Of a stretch of 44,867 nt of DNA, positions 25,078-32,725 are shown piece after piece. Origin of the DNA: Pontibacter pamirensis (GTDB lineage: Bacteria > Bacteroidota > Bacteroidia > Cytophagales > Hymenobacteraceae); the NCBI RefSeq assembly GCF_010015475.1, contig NZ_SSNI01000046.1:1-44867 (forward strand), given 5' to 3'. The position numbers and the translations under genes were made by a program. The notes under the pieces are model-generated. The model had not been told where the DNA came from. It ran no database searches and saw nothing but the letters and a program-made list of their open reading frames with translations. Numbering within the stretch: the first letter of the stretch is position 1; the number at the start of each line of letters is the position of its first letter.

Positions 25078-25734
25078 TTAAGGGATATCCATGTATTTAT
25101 GCGTCTGTAGCGAAACACGCCATTTCGGATTCACCTTGACGTACTCTACTATCAGCGGCATAATGTCGTTGGCCTTGCTCCACTCCGGCTGCAGGTACAA
25201 TTTGCAGTGTTCCCCTACCAGTGCGGCGTGTTCCTCGGCCCATTTAAAGTCGCTTCTGTTAAAGATAATAACTTTTAGCTCATTTGCAAAAGGATACACT
25301 GTTGCATCTGGGGCTTTAAACTTTTTAGGTGAAAGGCACACCCAGTCCCAGGTTCCGCTAACAGGGTAAGCCCCGGAAGTTTCAATAAGCGTTTGGATGC
25401 CACGCGCCTGCAACTGTTCTGTTAAAGGCTGCATGTTATAGAGCAAAGGCTCCCCACCCGTTATCACCACGGCCTTACCAGGAAAGGCATCTGCCATGTT
25501 CACAATCTCTTCTGTCTTTGTAAGCGGGTGCTCCGCTGCATCCCAGGACTCCTTTACATCGCACCAGTGGCAGCCGACATCGCAGCCCCCTAAACGAACA
25601 AAATAAGCGGCAGTACCAGAGTTGGCACCCTCGCCCTGTATGGTATAAAAAGCCTCCATCAAAGGAAGTTCACTGCCATCTTTCGGCACCGTATGTATGG
25701 AGGCTGTTTTGTATGCTTTTGTTATTGATTCCAA
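25078..25734 (-). CDS. queE: 7-carboxy-7-deazaguanine synthase (radical SAM)
   Basis: 218 aa. The iron-sulphur motif is C51-x3-C55-x2-C58 (CDVGCHWCD), following MEAFYTIQGEGANSGTAAYF, the signature of QueE. VVITGGEPLLYN is the SAM-binding GGE segment. QueE converts 6-carboxytetrahydropterin to 7-carboxy-7-deazaguanine in the queuosine/7-deazaguanine pathway. Queuosine modifies tRNA wobble positions; the same precursor can feed DNA 7-deazaguanine modification, but no dpd genes are present here. First gene of a probable two-gene unit with the OmpA-type protein. Start ATG at 25734. Confidence 0.95.
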   Translation of the reverse strand: MESITKAYKTASIHTVPKDGSELPLMEAFYTIQGEGANSGTAAYFVRLGGCDVGCHWCDVKESWDAAEHPLTKTEEIVNMADAFPGKAVVITGGEPLLYNMQPLTEQLQARGIQTLIETSGAYPVSGTWDWVCLSPKKFKAPDATVYPFANELKVIIFNRSDFKWAEEHAALVGEHCKLYLQPEWSKANDIMPLIVEYVKVNPKWRVSLQTHKYMDIP

Positions 25735-25984
25735 TCTTATACTGCTGCGGCACCGCCCTTTATGGGTATGCCTTGTTGTGTAACCGGATTAATTCTGCTG
25801 CATCTACTCAAAATCACGCAGAACCTGCAATTTAGCTAAAAAAGAAACAAGCACAGCAGCGCCTTCCGTTCCATATCAATGCTATACCGGCAGTTTCTGC
25901 GGCGTATTTTATGCAGCTGACAATAAAAGTTTAAAAAAATTAGCATTTGTCTAAAAGAGGCACTACTTTGGAGCATCATAAGCA
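25735..25984. other. Spacer upstream of the threonine leader
   Basis: AT-rich. TAGCATTTG at 25941-25949 has TA and TTTG three bases apart instead of two, and CTACTTTG at 25963-25970 lies just before the leader ATG. Neither is a full TAnnTTTG box. The ORF on the minus strand at 25836-26018 lacks protein-like character. Confidence 0.4.
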
Positions 25985-26128
25985 ATGAAACAGGCAAATA
26001 AAATATCACTTCCTTCACTATCCTTTCTTAAGGACGAGCTTGCCGTGGCCATTACTTTCTCTTCTATTATCGCTACAATTATTACAACCCCTTTTGGGGT
26101 TTTGCATCACATATCGTCCCGTTCATAA
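25985..26128 (+). CDS. thrL: Threonine/isoleucine-rich leader peptide of the thr operon
   Basis: A 47-codon ORF directly upstream of the aspartate kinase gene, too short for usual gene calling. It begins MKQANKISLPSLSFLKDEL, and residues 23-35 read ITFSSIIATIITT, with five Ile and four Thr in thirteen residues. The stop TAA (26126-26128) lies 72 bp before the kinase ATG, with a hairpin and T-tract in between. This is the arrangement of E. coli thrL: a ribosome stalling at Ile or Thr codons would prevent the terminator from forming. The peptide sequence is unrelated to E. coli thrL apart from its composition. The regulatory role is inference; no expression data are available. Confidence 0.8.
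   Translation: MKQANKISLPSLSFLKDELAVAITFSSIIATIITTPFGVLHHISSRS
26086..26101 (+). promoter_or_regulatory. Hairpin inside the leader-peptide coding region
   Basis: AACCCC at 26086-26091 and GGGGTT at 26096-26101 with a TTTT loop. It overlaps the last Thr codons (34-39), so it would be disrupted or kept open depending on where the ribosome pauses. It is a plausible pause or anti-terminator element of the attenuator. Confidence 0.55.
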
Positions 26129-26148
26129 GTACCGCTTTAACAGTGGTA

Positions 26149-26180
26149 TTGGCCTGCTGTCAGGCAATTTCTCCTTTTTT
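26149..26180 (+). terminator. Attenuator hairpin of the thr operon
   Basis: GCCTG (26152-26156) and CAGGC (26161-26165) with a CTGT loop, extended by TT/AA with a bulged G, and followed by AATTTCTCCTTTTTT (26166-26180). It lies 20 bp before the kinase start codon and after the leader stop, where an amino-acid attenuator terminator is expected. Confidence 0.7.
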
Positions 26181-26200
26181 GCAATTAATTATCCTTTTAT

Positions 26201-27610
26201 ATGTTGGTTTTAAAATTTGGCGGCACCTCGGTGGCAAATGCGCAGGCTATACTACAAATAGCCGCGGTATTAAAAGAAAAAACATACCCGAAAAATATGA
26301 TGGTGGTTGTATCGGCCATGTCCGGAGTAACAGACATGCTGGTATCCTGTTATCAAAAAGCCGCTCAGCACGATGCATCCTACCATGAGGTTATTCAGCA
26401 ACTGGAGACGAAGCACATGGAGGCGATTGAGCAGCTGATACCGCACAGCTATCAGATTGATGTAAAGGGAAAAGTGAAGCTCCTTCTCCGGGAACTTGAG
26501 GATATTTGCCAGGGGGTATTTCTGCTGGATGAGTTGAGCGACGGCATCAAAGCAAGAATTATGTCTTATGGTGAGTTGCTTTCCTCTTCTGTTGTGTCTG
26601 TTGCTTTTAACCACCAGGATTTGCCAAACACCCTGATTGATTCACGCGATTACATTGTGACAGATAATAATTACCTAAACGCAAAAGTAGATCAGAAAAA
26701 AACGTTCGCTCTCATAAAAGAGCGTATGGCTGATGCTGCTTTAACGATAGCGCCCGGGTTTATCTCACGCACAGAAACAGGCAAAACTTCCGTGTTAGGC
26801 CGTGGGGGCTCTGATTACACTGCCTCCATTTATGCGGCAGCACTAAATGCCGAAAGGCTGGAAATATGGTCTGATGTGGATGGGATGTACACCGCAGATC
26901 CCCGAAAAGTGAAGGCGGCTAGCTCAATAAAAGAGCTGAGTTATAAAGAGGCGATGGAACTGGCTTACTTTGGAGCCAAAGTGCTTTATCCGCCTACTAT
27001 AGCGCCACTGGTAGCCGCTCAGATCCCCCTGGTACTCAAGAACACATTCAACCCATCACATAAAGGAACATGGATTACAGCCTCTCCTGCTGCTGGGCAG
27101 AACAGCATCAAAGGGGTTTCCTGTATCGATAATATTGCGCTCATCACCTTAAGTGGCAGTGGTATGGTAGGTGTGCCAGGCATTGCGATGCGTATGTTTA
27201 AGGCAGTAGCCACGCAGAATATTAACATTTACTTTATCACACAGTCGTCATCAGAGCAAAGTATTACCATTGCCATGGCCGACCAGGAAGGCCAGCTGGC
27301 GCTGCAGGCTTTAACTAAGGAATTTTCGCAAGACATTGAAGTACACGATGTAGACCCGGTTAGCTTAGAGCCACACATGAGCATTGTGGCCATTGTCGGG
27401 AACGGTATGATACAGCAGCCGGGTATTGCCGGCACAATGTTCTCCATCCTGGGCAGCCACAGCATTAATATCAGAGCTATTGCACAGGGGGCTACAGAAC
27501 GCAACATTTCTATCGTAGTTAGCGGCGAAGATTCCGTAAAAGCCGTGAACCTGCTGCATGACAGCTTTTTTTTAGCTAAAACAGAGAAACAAGCCGAAGC
27601 ACTGGCTTAA
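26201..27610 (+). CDS. Monofunctional aspartate kinase, ThrA-type
   Basis: 469 aa. The N-terminal KFGGTSV (5-11) is the ATP/aspartate site. VVVSAMSGVTD and LGRGGSDYTASI complete the kinase, and two ACT domains fill about 310-460 (GSGMVGVPGIAMRMF; IVGNGMIQQPGIAGTMF). It phosphorylates aspartate, the first step to lysine, methionine and threonine. It aligns along its whole length with the kinase half of the bifunctional ThrA encoded at 30151, sharing LSYxEAMELxYFGAxVxYPP, and stops (LLHDSFFLAKTEKQAEALA) just where the homoserine dehydrogenase begins in ThrA. So it is a ThrA-type kinase without the second enzyme, not a classical LysC. It lies directly behind the Ile/Thr leader and 14 bp before thrB. 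The ACT domains should sense threonine or lysine; which one is unknown. Confidence 0.9.
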   Translation: MLVLKFGGTSVANAQAILQIAAVLKEKTYPKNMMVVVSAMSGVTDMLVSCYQKAAQHDASYHEVIQQLETKHMEAIEQLIPHSYQIDVKGKVKLLLRELEDICQGVFLLDELSDGIKARIMSYGELLSSSVVSVAFNHQDLPNTLIDSRDYIVTDNNYLNAKVDQKKTFALIKERMADAALTIAPGFISRTETGKTSVLGRGGSDYTASIYAAALNAERLEIWSDVDGMYTADPRKVKAASSIKELSYKEAMELAYFGAKVLYPPTIAPLVAAQIPLVLKNTFNPSHKGTWITASPAAGQNSIKGVSCIDNIALITLSGSGMVGVPGIAMRMFKAVATQNINIYFITQSSSEQSITIAMADQEGQLALQALTKEFSQDIEVHDVDPVSLEPHMSIVAIVGNGMIQQPGIAGTMFSILGSHSINIRAIAQGATERNISIVVSGEDSVKAVNLLHDSFFLAKTEKQAEALA

Positions 27611-27624
27611 GGAAATCTTTAACT

Positions 27625-28584
27625 ATGAATGAGTCAGATTATATAAAGGTCTTTGCACCAGCTACGGTAGCCAATGTTTGCTGCGGATTTGATGTGCTGG
27701 GCTTTGCCCTTGACCAACCCGGTGATGAAGTGTGGGCCCGCAAATCAGATACACCCGGCATTACTATTACCGCCATCGAAGGCATCAGCGGTCTTTCGTT
27801 TAACCCGGAGGAAAACGTAATCGGCGTGGTGGCACAAAAAATAGCGACTGCCTTGGATGTGCCGTTTGGTATTGAGCTTCAGCTACGCAAAGGCATGCCG
27901 GTGGGCAGCGGCCTCGGCAGCAGTGCCGCCAGTTCGGCAGCAGCGGCTTATGCCGTCAACGAATTACTGGGTAAACCTTTTACAACAGAAGAGCTTGTTG
28001 TCTTTGCTATGGAAGGGGAACGCATCGCCTCCGGTTCTGCCCATGCCGATAATGTGGCGCCTTCTTTACTGGGGGGCTTTGTGTTGGTAAGAAGTTATGA
28101 CCCGCTGGATATTGTACCACTGGGCGTGCCGGTAGAACTTTACTGCACCTGCGTACATCCACTGGTAGAGCTAAAGACCTCTCTTGCCAGAAGCATCCTC
28201 AAAAAGGAAGTCCCGATGCAAAAAGCCATACGGCAGTGGGGGAACCTCGCTGCTCTAATGGCTGGCCTACTCAAAGGGGATTATAGCCTGATTAGCCGCA
28301 GCCTGCACGACGAAATTTTTGAGCCGGAGCGTGCCTTCCTGATACCGCTTTTCAAACAGGCAAAGCAGGCTGCCCTGGAGGCCGGGGCCTTAGGAGCAGG
28401 TATCTCCGGATCCGGTCCTTCTATTTTTGCCTTGTCGGCCACGGAAGAACGAGCCCAGGAGGTAGAAAAAGCCATTGAGCAAGTGTATGCTTCCAGCGGC
28501 ATCGAATTAAACACTTATGTCACACGAGTGCCGGATAAAGGCGCACGGGTCATACAGCAACCATCCTTACACGCACAAGCATGA
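27625..28584 (+). CDS. thrB: Homoserine kinase
   Basis: 319 aa, a GHMP-superfamily kinase. The phosphate-binding loop is PVGSGLGSSAASS (92-104), preceded by the family opening VFAPATVANVCCGFDVLGFALD (in parts 9-30). The C-terminal GAGISGSGPSIFALS is motif 3. It phosphorylates homoserine for the next enzyme, ThrC. It lies between the kinase and thrC: 14 bp after the former, and its last codon plus stop (ATGA at 28581-28584) overlap the thrC start, so translation of the two is coupled. Start ATG at 27625. Confidence 0.96.
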   Translation: MNESDYIKVFAPATVANVCCGFDVLGFALDQPGDEVWARKSDTPGITITAIEGISGLSFNPEENVIGVVAQKIATALDVPFGIELQLRKGMPVGSGLGSSAASSAAAAYAVNELLGKPFTTEELVVFAMEGERIASGSAHADNVAPSLLGGFVLVRSYDPLDIVPLGVPVELYCTCVHPLVELKTSLARSILKKEVPMQKAIRQWGNLAALMAGLLKGDYSLISRSLHDEIFEPERAFLIPLFKQAKQAALEAGALGAGISGSGPSIFALSATEERAQEVEKAIEQVYASSGIELNTYVTRVPDKGARVIQQPSLHAQA

Positions 28585-29909
28585 AATTCTATAGCACCAA
28601 CCGCTCATCCCCTAGCATGAGTTTCAAAGAGGCAGTTATCAAAGGCCTGCCTCAGGACAAAGGCCTTTTTTTCCCGGAACAAGTTCCGGTTTTACCTCTC
28701 TCCTTTTTTGAAGCCTTGCCTAACATGGCCCTGCCTGAAATTGCATATGAGGTATTAAAAGACTTTACAGCCCCTGATATTAAACCGGAGGACCTTCGTG
28801 CTATTTGTGAGGAAGTATTCACCTTTCCCATACCATTGGTACAGGTGGAAAATGGAATATATGCCCTGGAACTATTTCATGGGCCTACCTGTGCCTTCAA
28901 AGATGTGGGGGCACGTTTTATGTCGCGCTGTCTGCAGGCTTTTGCTGAACCGGACAAGCCAGTAACGGTGCTTGTAGCCACCTCAGGCGACACGGGAAGT
29001 GCCGTGGCCAACGGTTTTCTGGGTGTAGCCAACATTGAGGTGGTGATTCTGTATCCAAAAGGAGGCGTAAGTGAGATACAGGAAATGCAGTTCACGACGT
29101 TGGGGCAAAACATTACAGCCGTTGCCGTGGAAGGCACTTTTGATGATTGTCAGCAGCTGGTGAAGCAGGCTTTCTCGGATGAAGAATTGTCGAGGGAAAT
29201 GAATCTGTCTTCTGCCAACTCCATCAATGTGGCCCGCTGGTTGCCACAGATGGTATACTACTTCCATGCATGGGGCCTGTGGCGCAAGCAGAACCCGGAC
29301 AAAGACCCTGCCGGTGCCACTTTCGCGGTGCCAAGCGGCAACTTCGGCAACCTGGCAGCGGGTGTTATTGCGCGACAAATGGGCCTGCCTGTACGCCATT
29401 TCATAGCCGCCACTAACAGAAACAAAGTAGTGCCTGCTTACCTGGAGTCAGGAGAATATACGCCGGCACCCTCGGTAGCTACCATTGCCAACGCCATGGA
29501 TGTGGGCAGCCCGAACAACTTCCCGCGCATACAAGAGATGTTCGGCAATAACTATGAGGAACTGAAGCAGGTGCTGAAAGGCTACTGGACAGAGGATGCC
29601 CCTATCCGGACGGCCATACAGGAAGTGAAGCAAAAGCACAATTACCTCCTGGACCCGCACGGAGCTATTGCTTACCTGAGCCTGAAAGAGTACCTCCCGG
29701 CATTGGGAAGGGATGGTATCTTTTTGGAAACAGCCCATCCGGCAAAGTTCAAAGGAAGCATAGATGATATTCTGGACGCTGACATTGCGCTGCCAGAACA
29801 ACTACAGGTTTTCCTGAACAAGCCGAAGCAGTCAGGCAGTATCGGGAACAGCTACAGCCAGTTCGCCGCGCTGCTTCAGGAACAGCACAAGCTACAGTCG
29901 CAGTCGTAA
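28581..29909 (+). CDS. thrC: Threonine synthase
   Basis: 442 aa, PLP-dependent fold type II enzyme converting O-phosphohomoserine to threonine. The Schiff-base lysine is K107 in GPTCAFKDVGARF. VLVATSGDTGSAVANGF and FAVPSGNFGNLAAG are the phosphate and cofactor loops. The length and the opening MKFYSTNRSSPSMSFKEAV match the shorter bacterial class, without the plant-type SAM regulatory domain. It overlaps thrB by 4 bp. It is followed by a 240-bp spacer with a strong palindrome, after which comes thrA in the same direction. Confidence 0.96.
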   Translation: MKFYSTNRSSPSMSFKEAVIKGLPQDKGLFFPEQVPVLPLSFFEALPNMALPEIAYEVLKDFTAPDIKPEDLRAICEEVFTFPIPLVQVENGIYALELFHGPTCAFKDVGARFMSRCLQAFAEPDKPVTVLVATSGDTGSAVANGFLGVANIEVVILYPKGGVSEIQEMQFTTLGQNITAVAVEGTFDDCQQLVKQAFSDEELSREMNLSSANSINVARWLPQMVYYFHAWGLWRKQNPDKDPAGATFAVPSGNFGNLAAGVIARQMGLPVRHFIAATNRNKVVPAYLESGEYTPAPSVATIANAMDVGSPNNFPRIQEMFGNNYEELKQVLKGYWTEDAPIRTAIQEVKQKHNYLLDPHGAIAYLSLKEYLPALGRDGIFLETAHPAKFKGSIDDILDADIALPEQLQVFLNKPKQSGSIGNSYSQFAALLQEQHKLQSQS

Positions 29910-29958
29910 TTAGAAATAATTTGCCTCTTGCCTGAGGTATAAGTGCTTTAGACCATAG

Positions 29959-30034
29959 ACCCACCCCTGCCCCTCCGAGGAGGGGAATTTTTCTTCATTG
30001 CGTAATTCCCCTCCTCGGAGGGGCAGGGGTGGGT
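29959..30034. repeat. Perfect 31-bp GC-rich palindromic element between thrC and thrA
   Basis: The left arm 29959-29989 starts ACCCACCCCTGCCCCTCC and ends GAGGAGGGGAATT. The right arm 30004-30034 is its exact complement, with a 14-nt loop. Each arm itself contains the shorter dyad CCCCTCCGAGGAGGGG. It may stop or slow transcription between thrC and thrA, but copies elsewhere (11777, 18791) show it is a repeat family, not an operon-specific site. Confidence 0.9.
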
Positions 30035-30150
30035 TTTATACATATGTGGTTTAGCCGCTTAAAAAAAGCCGCCTCAGACAAACATTAAATCAAAAAAAAG
30101 AAAAGCCGCATTTTTCATAGCAGAAATGCTCTAACCATACCACCAAAGCC

Positions 30151-32601
30151 ATGAAAGTCCTGAAATTCGGGGGAACAACTGTTGGATCTGTTTCAAATAT
30201 ACTCACTTTATTAGAAACACTCGCAGAAGAATCAAAGAAAGAAAAACCGGTTGTCGTTTTGTCTGCCATGAGCGGCGTAACGGATGCGCTGGCAAGTCTT
30301 GCAGATGCAGCAGCAGCAGGGCTTCATTATGCAGACCAAATCAGTGAACTGGAGCACCGCCATACTGCAGTAGCAAAAGAATTGCTCATCGGCCAGCAAC
30401 TTGAGGAGATTGTTTTAGCACAGCTAGACGTTTATTTTGATGAGTTAAGGCGCCTGCTACAGCATATACAAAGCCTGCGCGAAGTAACCCCTAAAACCCG
30501 TGACCTGGTGCTTTCCTATGGTGAGCGCTGTGCCACCTACCTTGTCAGTAAAGTTGCGGAGCTTCATTTTTCGGAAGCTTTGTTTGTAGATGCCTCTACA
30601 CTCATTAAAACCGACAGCAGCTTTGGACATGCCCGGGTAAATACCGAATTAACAAGTCAGTTAATCCGTACTTACTATCAGGAGAATAAGCAACATTTAC
30701 TCTTCGTGACAGGTTTTATAGCAAGCGATGACCATGGGCAACTAACAACGCTTGGCCGCGGCGGTAGCGACTATACTGCCGCGCTTCTAGGTTCTGCCCT
30801 CAACTGTTCTGAAATCCAGATATGGACCGATGTGAACGGCATGATGACAGCCGACCCTAAAATGGTGAAGAAAGCTATTCCGTTGACAGAGCTGTCGTAT
30901 ACAGAAGCCATGGAGCTTTCCTACTTTGGTGCAAGGGTTATATATCCCCCTTCCATGACGCCTGCATTTCTGAAAAAGATTCCGATTGTCATCCGCAATA
31001 TTACCAATCCTGCTTTCCTAGGAACAGTGATCCAGCATGACACGCTAAAGTCTTCTTCCAACATAAAAGGCATCTCCTCCGTCAACGACACCAGCATCAT
31101 TAACCTGCAGGGAAGCGGCATGGTAGGCAAAGCAGGCTATAGCGGAAGGTTGTTCTCTTTACTGTCGCGGGAGCAGATCAATGTCATCCTTATCACACAG
31201 GCCTCTTCAGAGCATAGTATCACCTTTGCTGTTAACCCAGCCGACGCTGTGAAAGCCAAGCAACTCATTGAGCAGGAGTTTGAACTGGAACTTCAGGCAG
31301 AAAAATTGGAAGCACCCACTATTGAGCAGGACCTGTCGGTATTGGCAATAGTTGGCGAAAACATGAAAGAGACCCCCGGTATTTCCGGTAAGTTGTTTCA
31401 TGCCCTCGGCCGGAACGGTATCAATGTGCGGGCCATCGCACAAGGCTCCTCCGAGTATAACATTTCCGTAATTATTTTAAAAGAAGAACTCAGGAAAGCG
31501 CTAAACACTGTGCACGATGCCTTCTTTACAGAGTTGAAGAAAACGTTGCACGTCTTCTGCCTGGGCACGGGCAACATCAGCACAACGCTTATCCGGCAGC
31601 TGCAGGAACACCATACTTACCTGCAGCAGCATAATGGCATTCAGGTAAAACTGATGGGTATAAGCAACTCCCGCAAAATGGTTTTTGACGCGGATGGCAT
31701 TCCGCTGGAGAGTTGGCAGCAGGTGCTGGAAACAAACGGAGAACCGGCCGACCTACAGGAGTTTGTGAACCGCATGCAGCAGATGAACCTGCAGAACTGT
31801 GTACTCGCTGACAACACGGCAAGTCCAGCTCCTATTAGTTTTTATGAAGAGGTGTTCCGTTCCAACATCTCTATTGTTACCTGCAACAAAATAGGAAACT
31901 CCTCTGAATATCAGCAATATAAGAGCTTTAAAGACACGGCCTTGCTGCATGGCGTTGACTTCTATTACGAAACAAACGTGGGAGCAGGACTGCCGATTGT
32001 CAGGACACTGAAAGATTTGATGTTGAGTGGCGATAGGGTGTTGCGCATTGAGGCAATTCTGTCCGGAACTATCTCCTTTATCTTCAACAACTTTAAAGGT
32101 AATGCCTCTTTCCATGATGTGGTGAAGTTGGCACAGGAAAAGGGCTTTACAGAACCGGACCCGCGGGACGACTTAAGCGGCCTAGACTTTATGAGGAAGA
32201 TGCTGATTCTGGCCCGTGATGCCGGTTATCCTTTAGAGGCCAGCGATGTACAGATAGAAAACATACTGCCTCCCTCCTGCCTGAAGGCAGCTAACGTGCC
32301 GGAGTTTTATACAGAACTACAAGCTGCAGAGGCTTACTTTGTGGAGATGAAGGAGAAAGCAGCGAAAAGCGGCAAGGCGCTGCGCTACATCGGCTCGCTC
32401 GAAAACGGACAGGTGAAAATTTCGCTCCAGATGGTAGACGAGAGTCATCCTTTCTACACCCTCTCTGGCAGCGATAATATCATCTCCTTTACCACCGACC
32501 GCTACAAAGAACGCCCGATGGTAGTGAAAGGCCCAGGTGCCGGAGCCGAGGTAACCGCAGCAGGTGTGTTTGCAGACATTGTAAATGTGGGTAGTCATTA
32601 A
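30151..32601 (+). CDS. thrA: Bifunctional aspartate kinase / homoserine dehydrogenase
   Basis: 816 aa, the standard ThrA length. Residues 1-295 form the aspartate kinase (KFGGTTVGS at the start; LGRGGSDYTAALL), about 305-460 two ACT domains, and 463-816 the homoserine dehydrogenase. The last contains YYETNVGAGLPIVRTLKDL (catalytic region), ILSGTISFIFNNF and EPDPRDDLSGLDFMRK. The dinucleotide loop at about 468-476 reads GTGNIS where GxGxxG is usual, so its third glycine is replaced. It carries out the first and third steps of the aspartate pathway; aspartate-semialdehyde dehydrogenase is not in the window. It lies 241 bp behind thrC with a palindrome between, so it may have its own promoter. 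No second leader peptide is evident upstream. Confidence 0.96.
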   Translation: MKVLKFGGTTVGSVSNILTLLETLAEESKKEKPVVVLSAMSGVTDALASLADAAAAGLHYADQISELEHRHTAVAKELLIGQQLEEIVLAQLDVYFDELRRLLQHIQSLREVTPKTRDLVLSYGERCATYLVSKVAELHFSEALFVDASTLIKTDSSFGHARVNTELTSQLIRTYYQENKQHLLFVTGFIASDDHGQLTTLGRGGSDYTAALLGSALNCSEIQIWTDVNGMMTADPKMVKKAIPLTELSYTEAMELSYFGARVIYPPSMTPAFLKKIPIVIRNITNPAFLGTVIQHDTLKSSSNIKGISSVNDTSIINLQGSGMVGKAGYSGRLFSLLSREQINVILITQASSEHSITFAVNPADAVKAKQLIEQEFELELQAEKLEAPTIEQDLSVLAIVGENMKETPGISGKLFHALGRNGINVRAIAQGSSEYNISVIILKEELRKALNTVHDAFFTELKKTLHVFCLGTGNISTTLIRQLQEHHTYLQQHNGIQVKLMGISNSRKMVFDADGIPLESWQQVLETNGEPADLQEFVNRMQQMNLQNCVLADNTASPAPISFYEEVFRSNISIVTCNKIGNSSEYQQYKSFKDTALLHGVDFYYETNVGAGLPIVRTLKDLMLSGDRVLRIEAILSGTISFIFNNFKGNASFHDVVKLAQEKGFTEPDPRDDLSGLDFMRKMLILARDAGYPLEASDVQIENILPPSCLKAANVPEFYTELQAAEAYFVEMKEKAAKSGKALRYIGSLENGQVKISLQMVDESHPFYTLSGSDNIISFTTDRYKERPMVVKGPGAGAEVTAAGVFADIVNVGSH

Positions 32602-32680
32602 CATCTCATTCTATGTTATAATCAGAAAGGGGTATGATAGTGACCATACCCCTTTCTGATTATAACATAGAATGAGATGT
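32601..32680. terminator. Perfect 36-bp inverted repeat between thrA and folD
   Basis: ACATCTCATTCTATGTTATA plus ATCAGAAAGGGGTATG at 32601-32636 are repeated in exact complement at 32645-32680, with an 8-nt loop. It begins at the last base of the thrA stop codon and lies between converging genes, so it probably ends transcripts from both sides. It is longer than usual terminators and has no distinct T-tract. Confidence 0.7.
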
Positions 32681-32725
32681 ACTACTTTATATGAGCAGTG
32701 TCCCAGCGGGATGACCTGTTAAAAG

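Noticed and set aside
25078..25734. queE as part of a DNA 7-deazaguanine modification (dpd) system
   Set aside because: No dpd, restriction or helicase genes are next to it; the neighbour is an OmpA-type envelope protein, so ordinary queuosine synthesis is the simpler reading.
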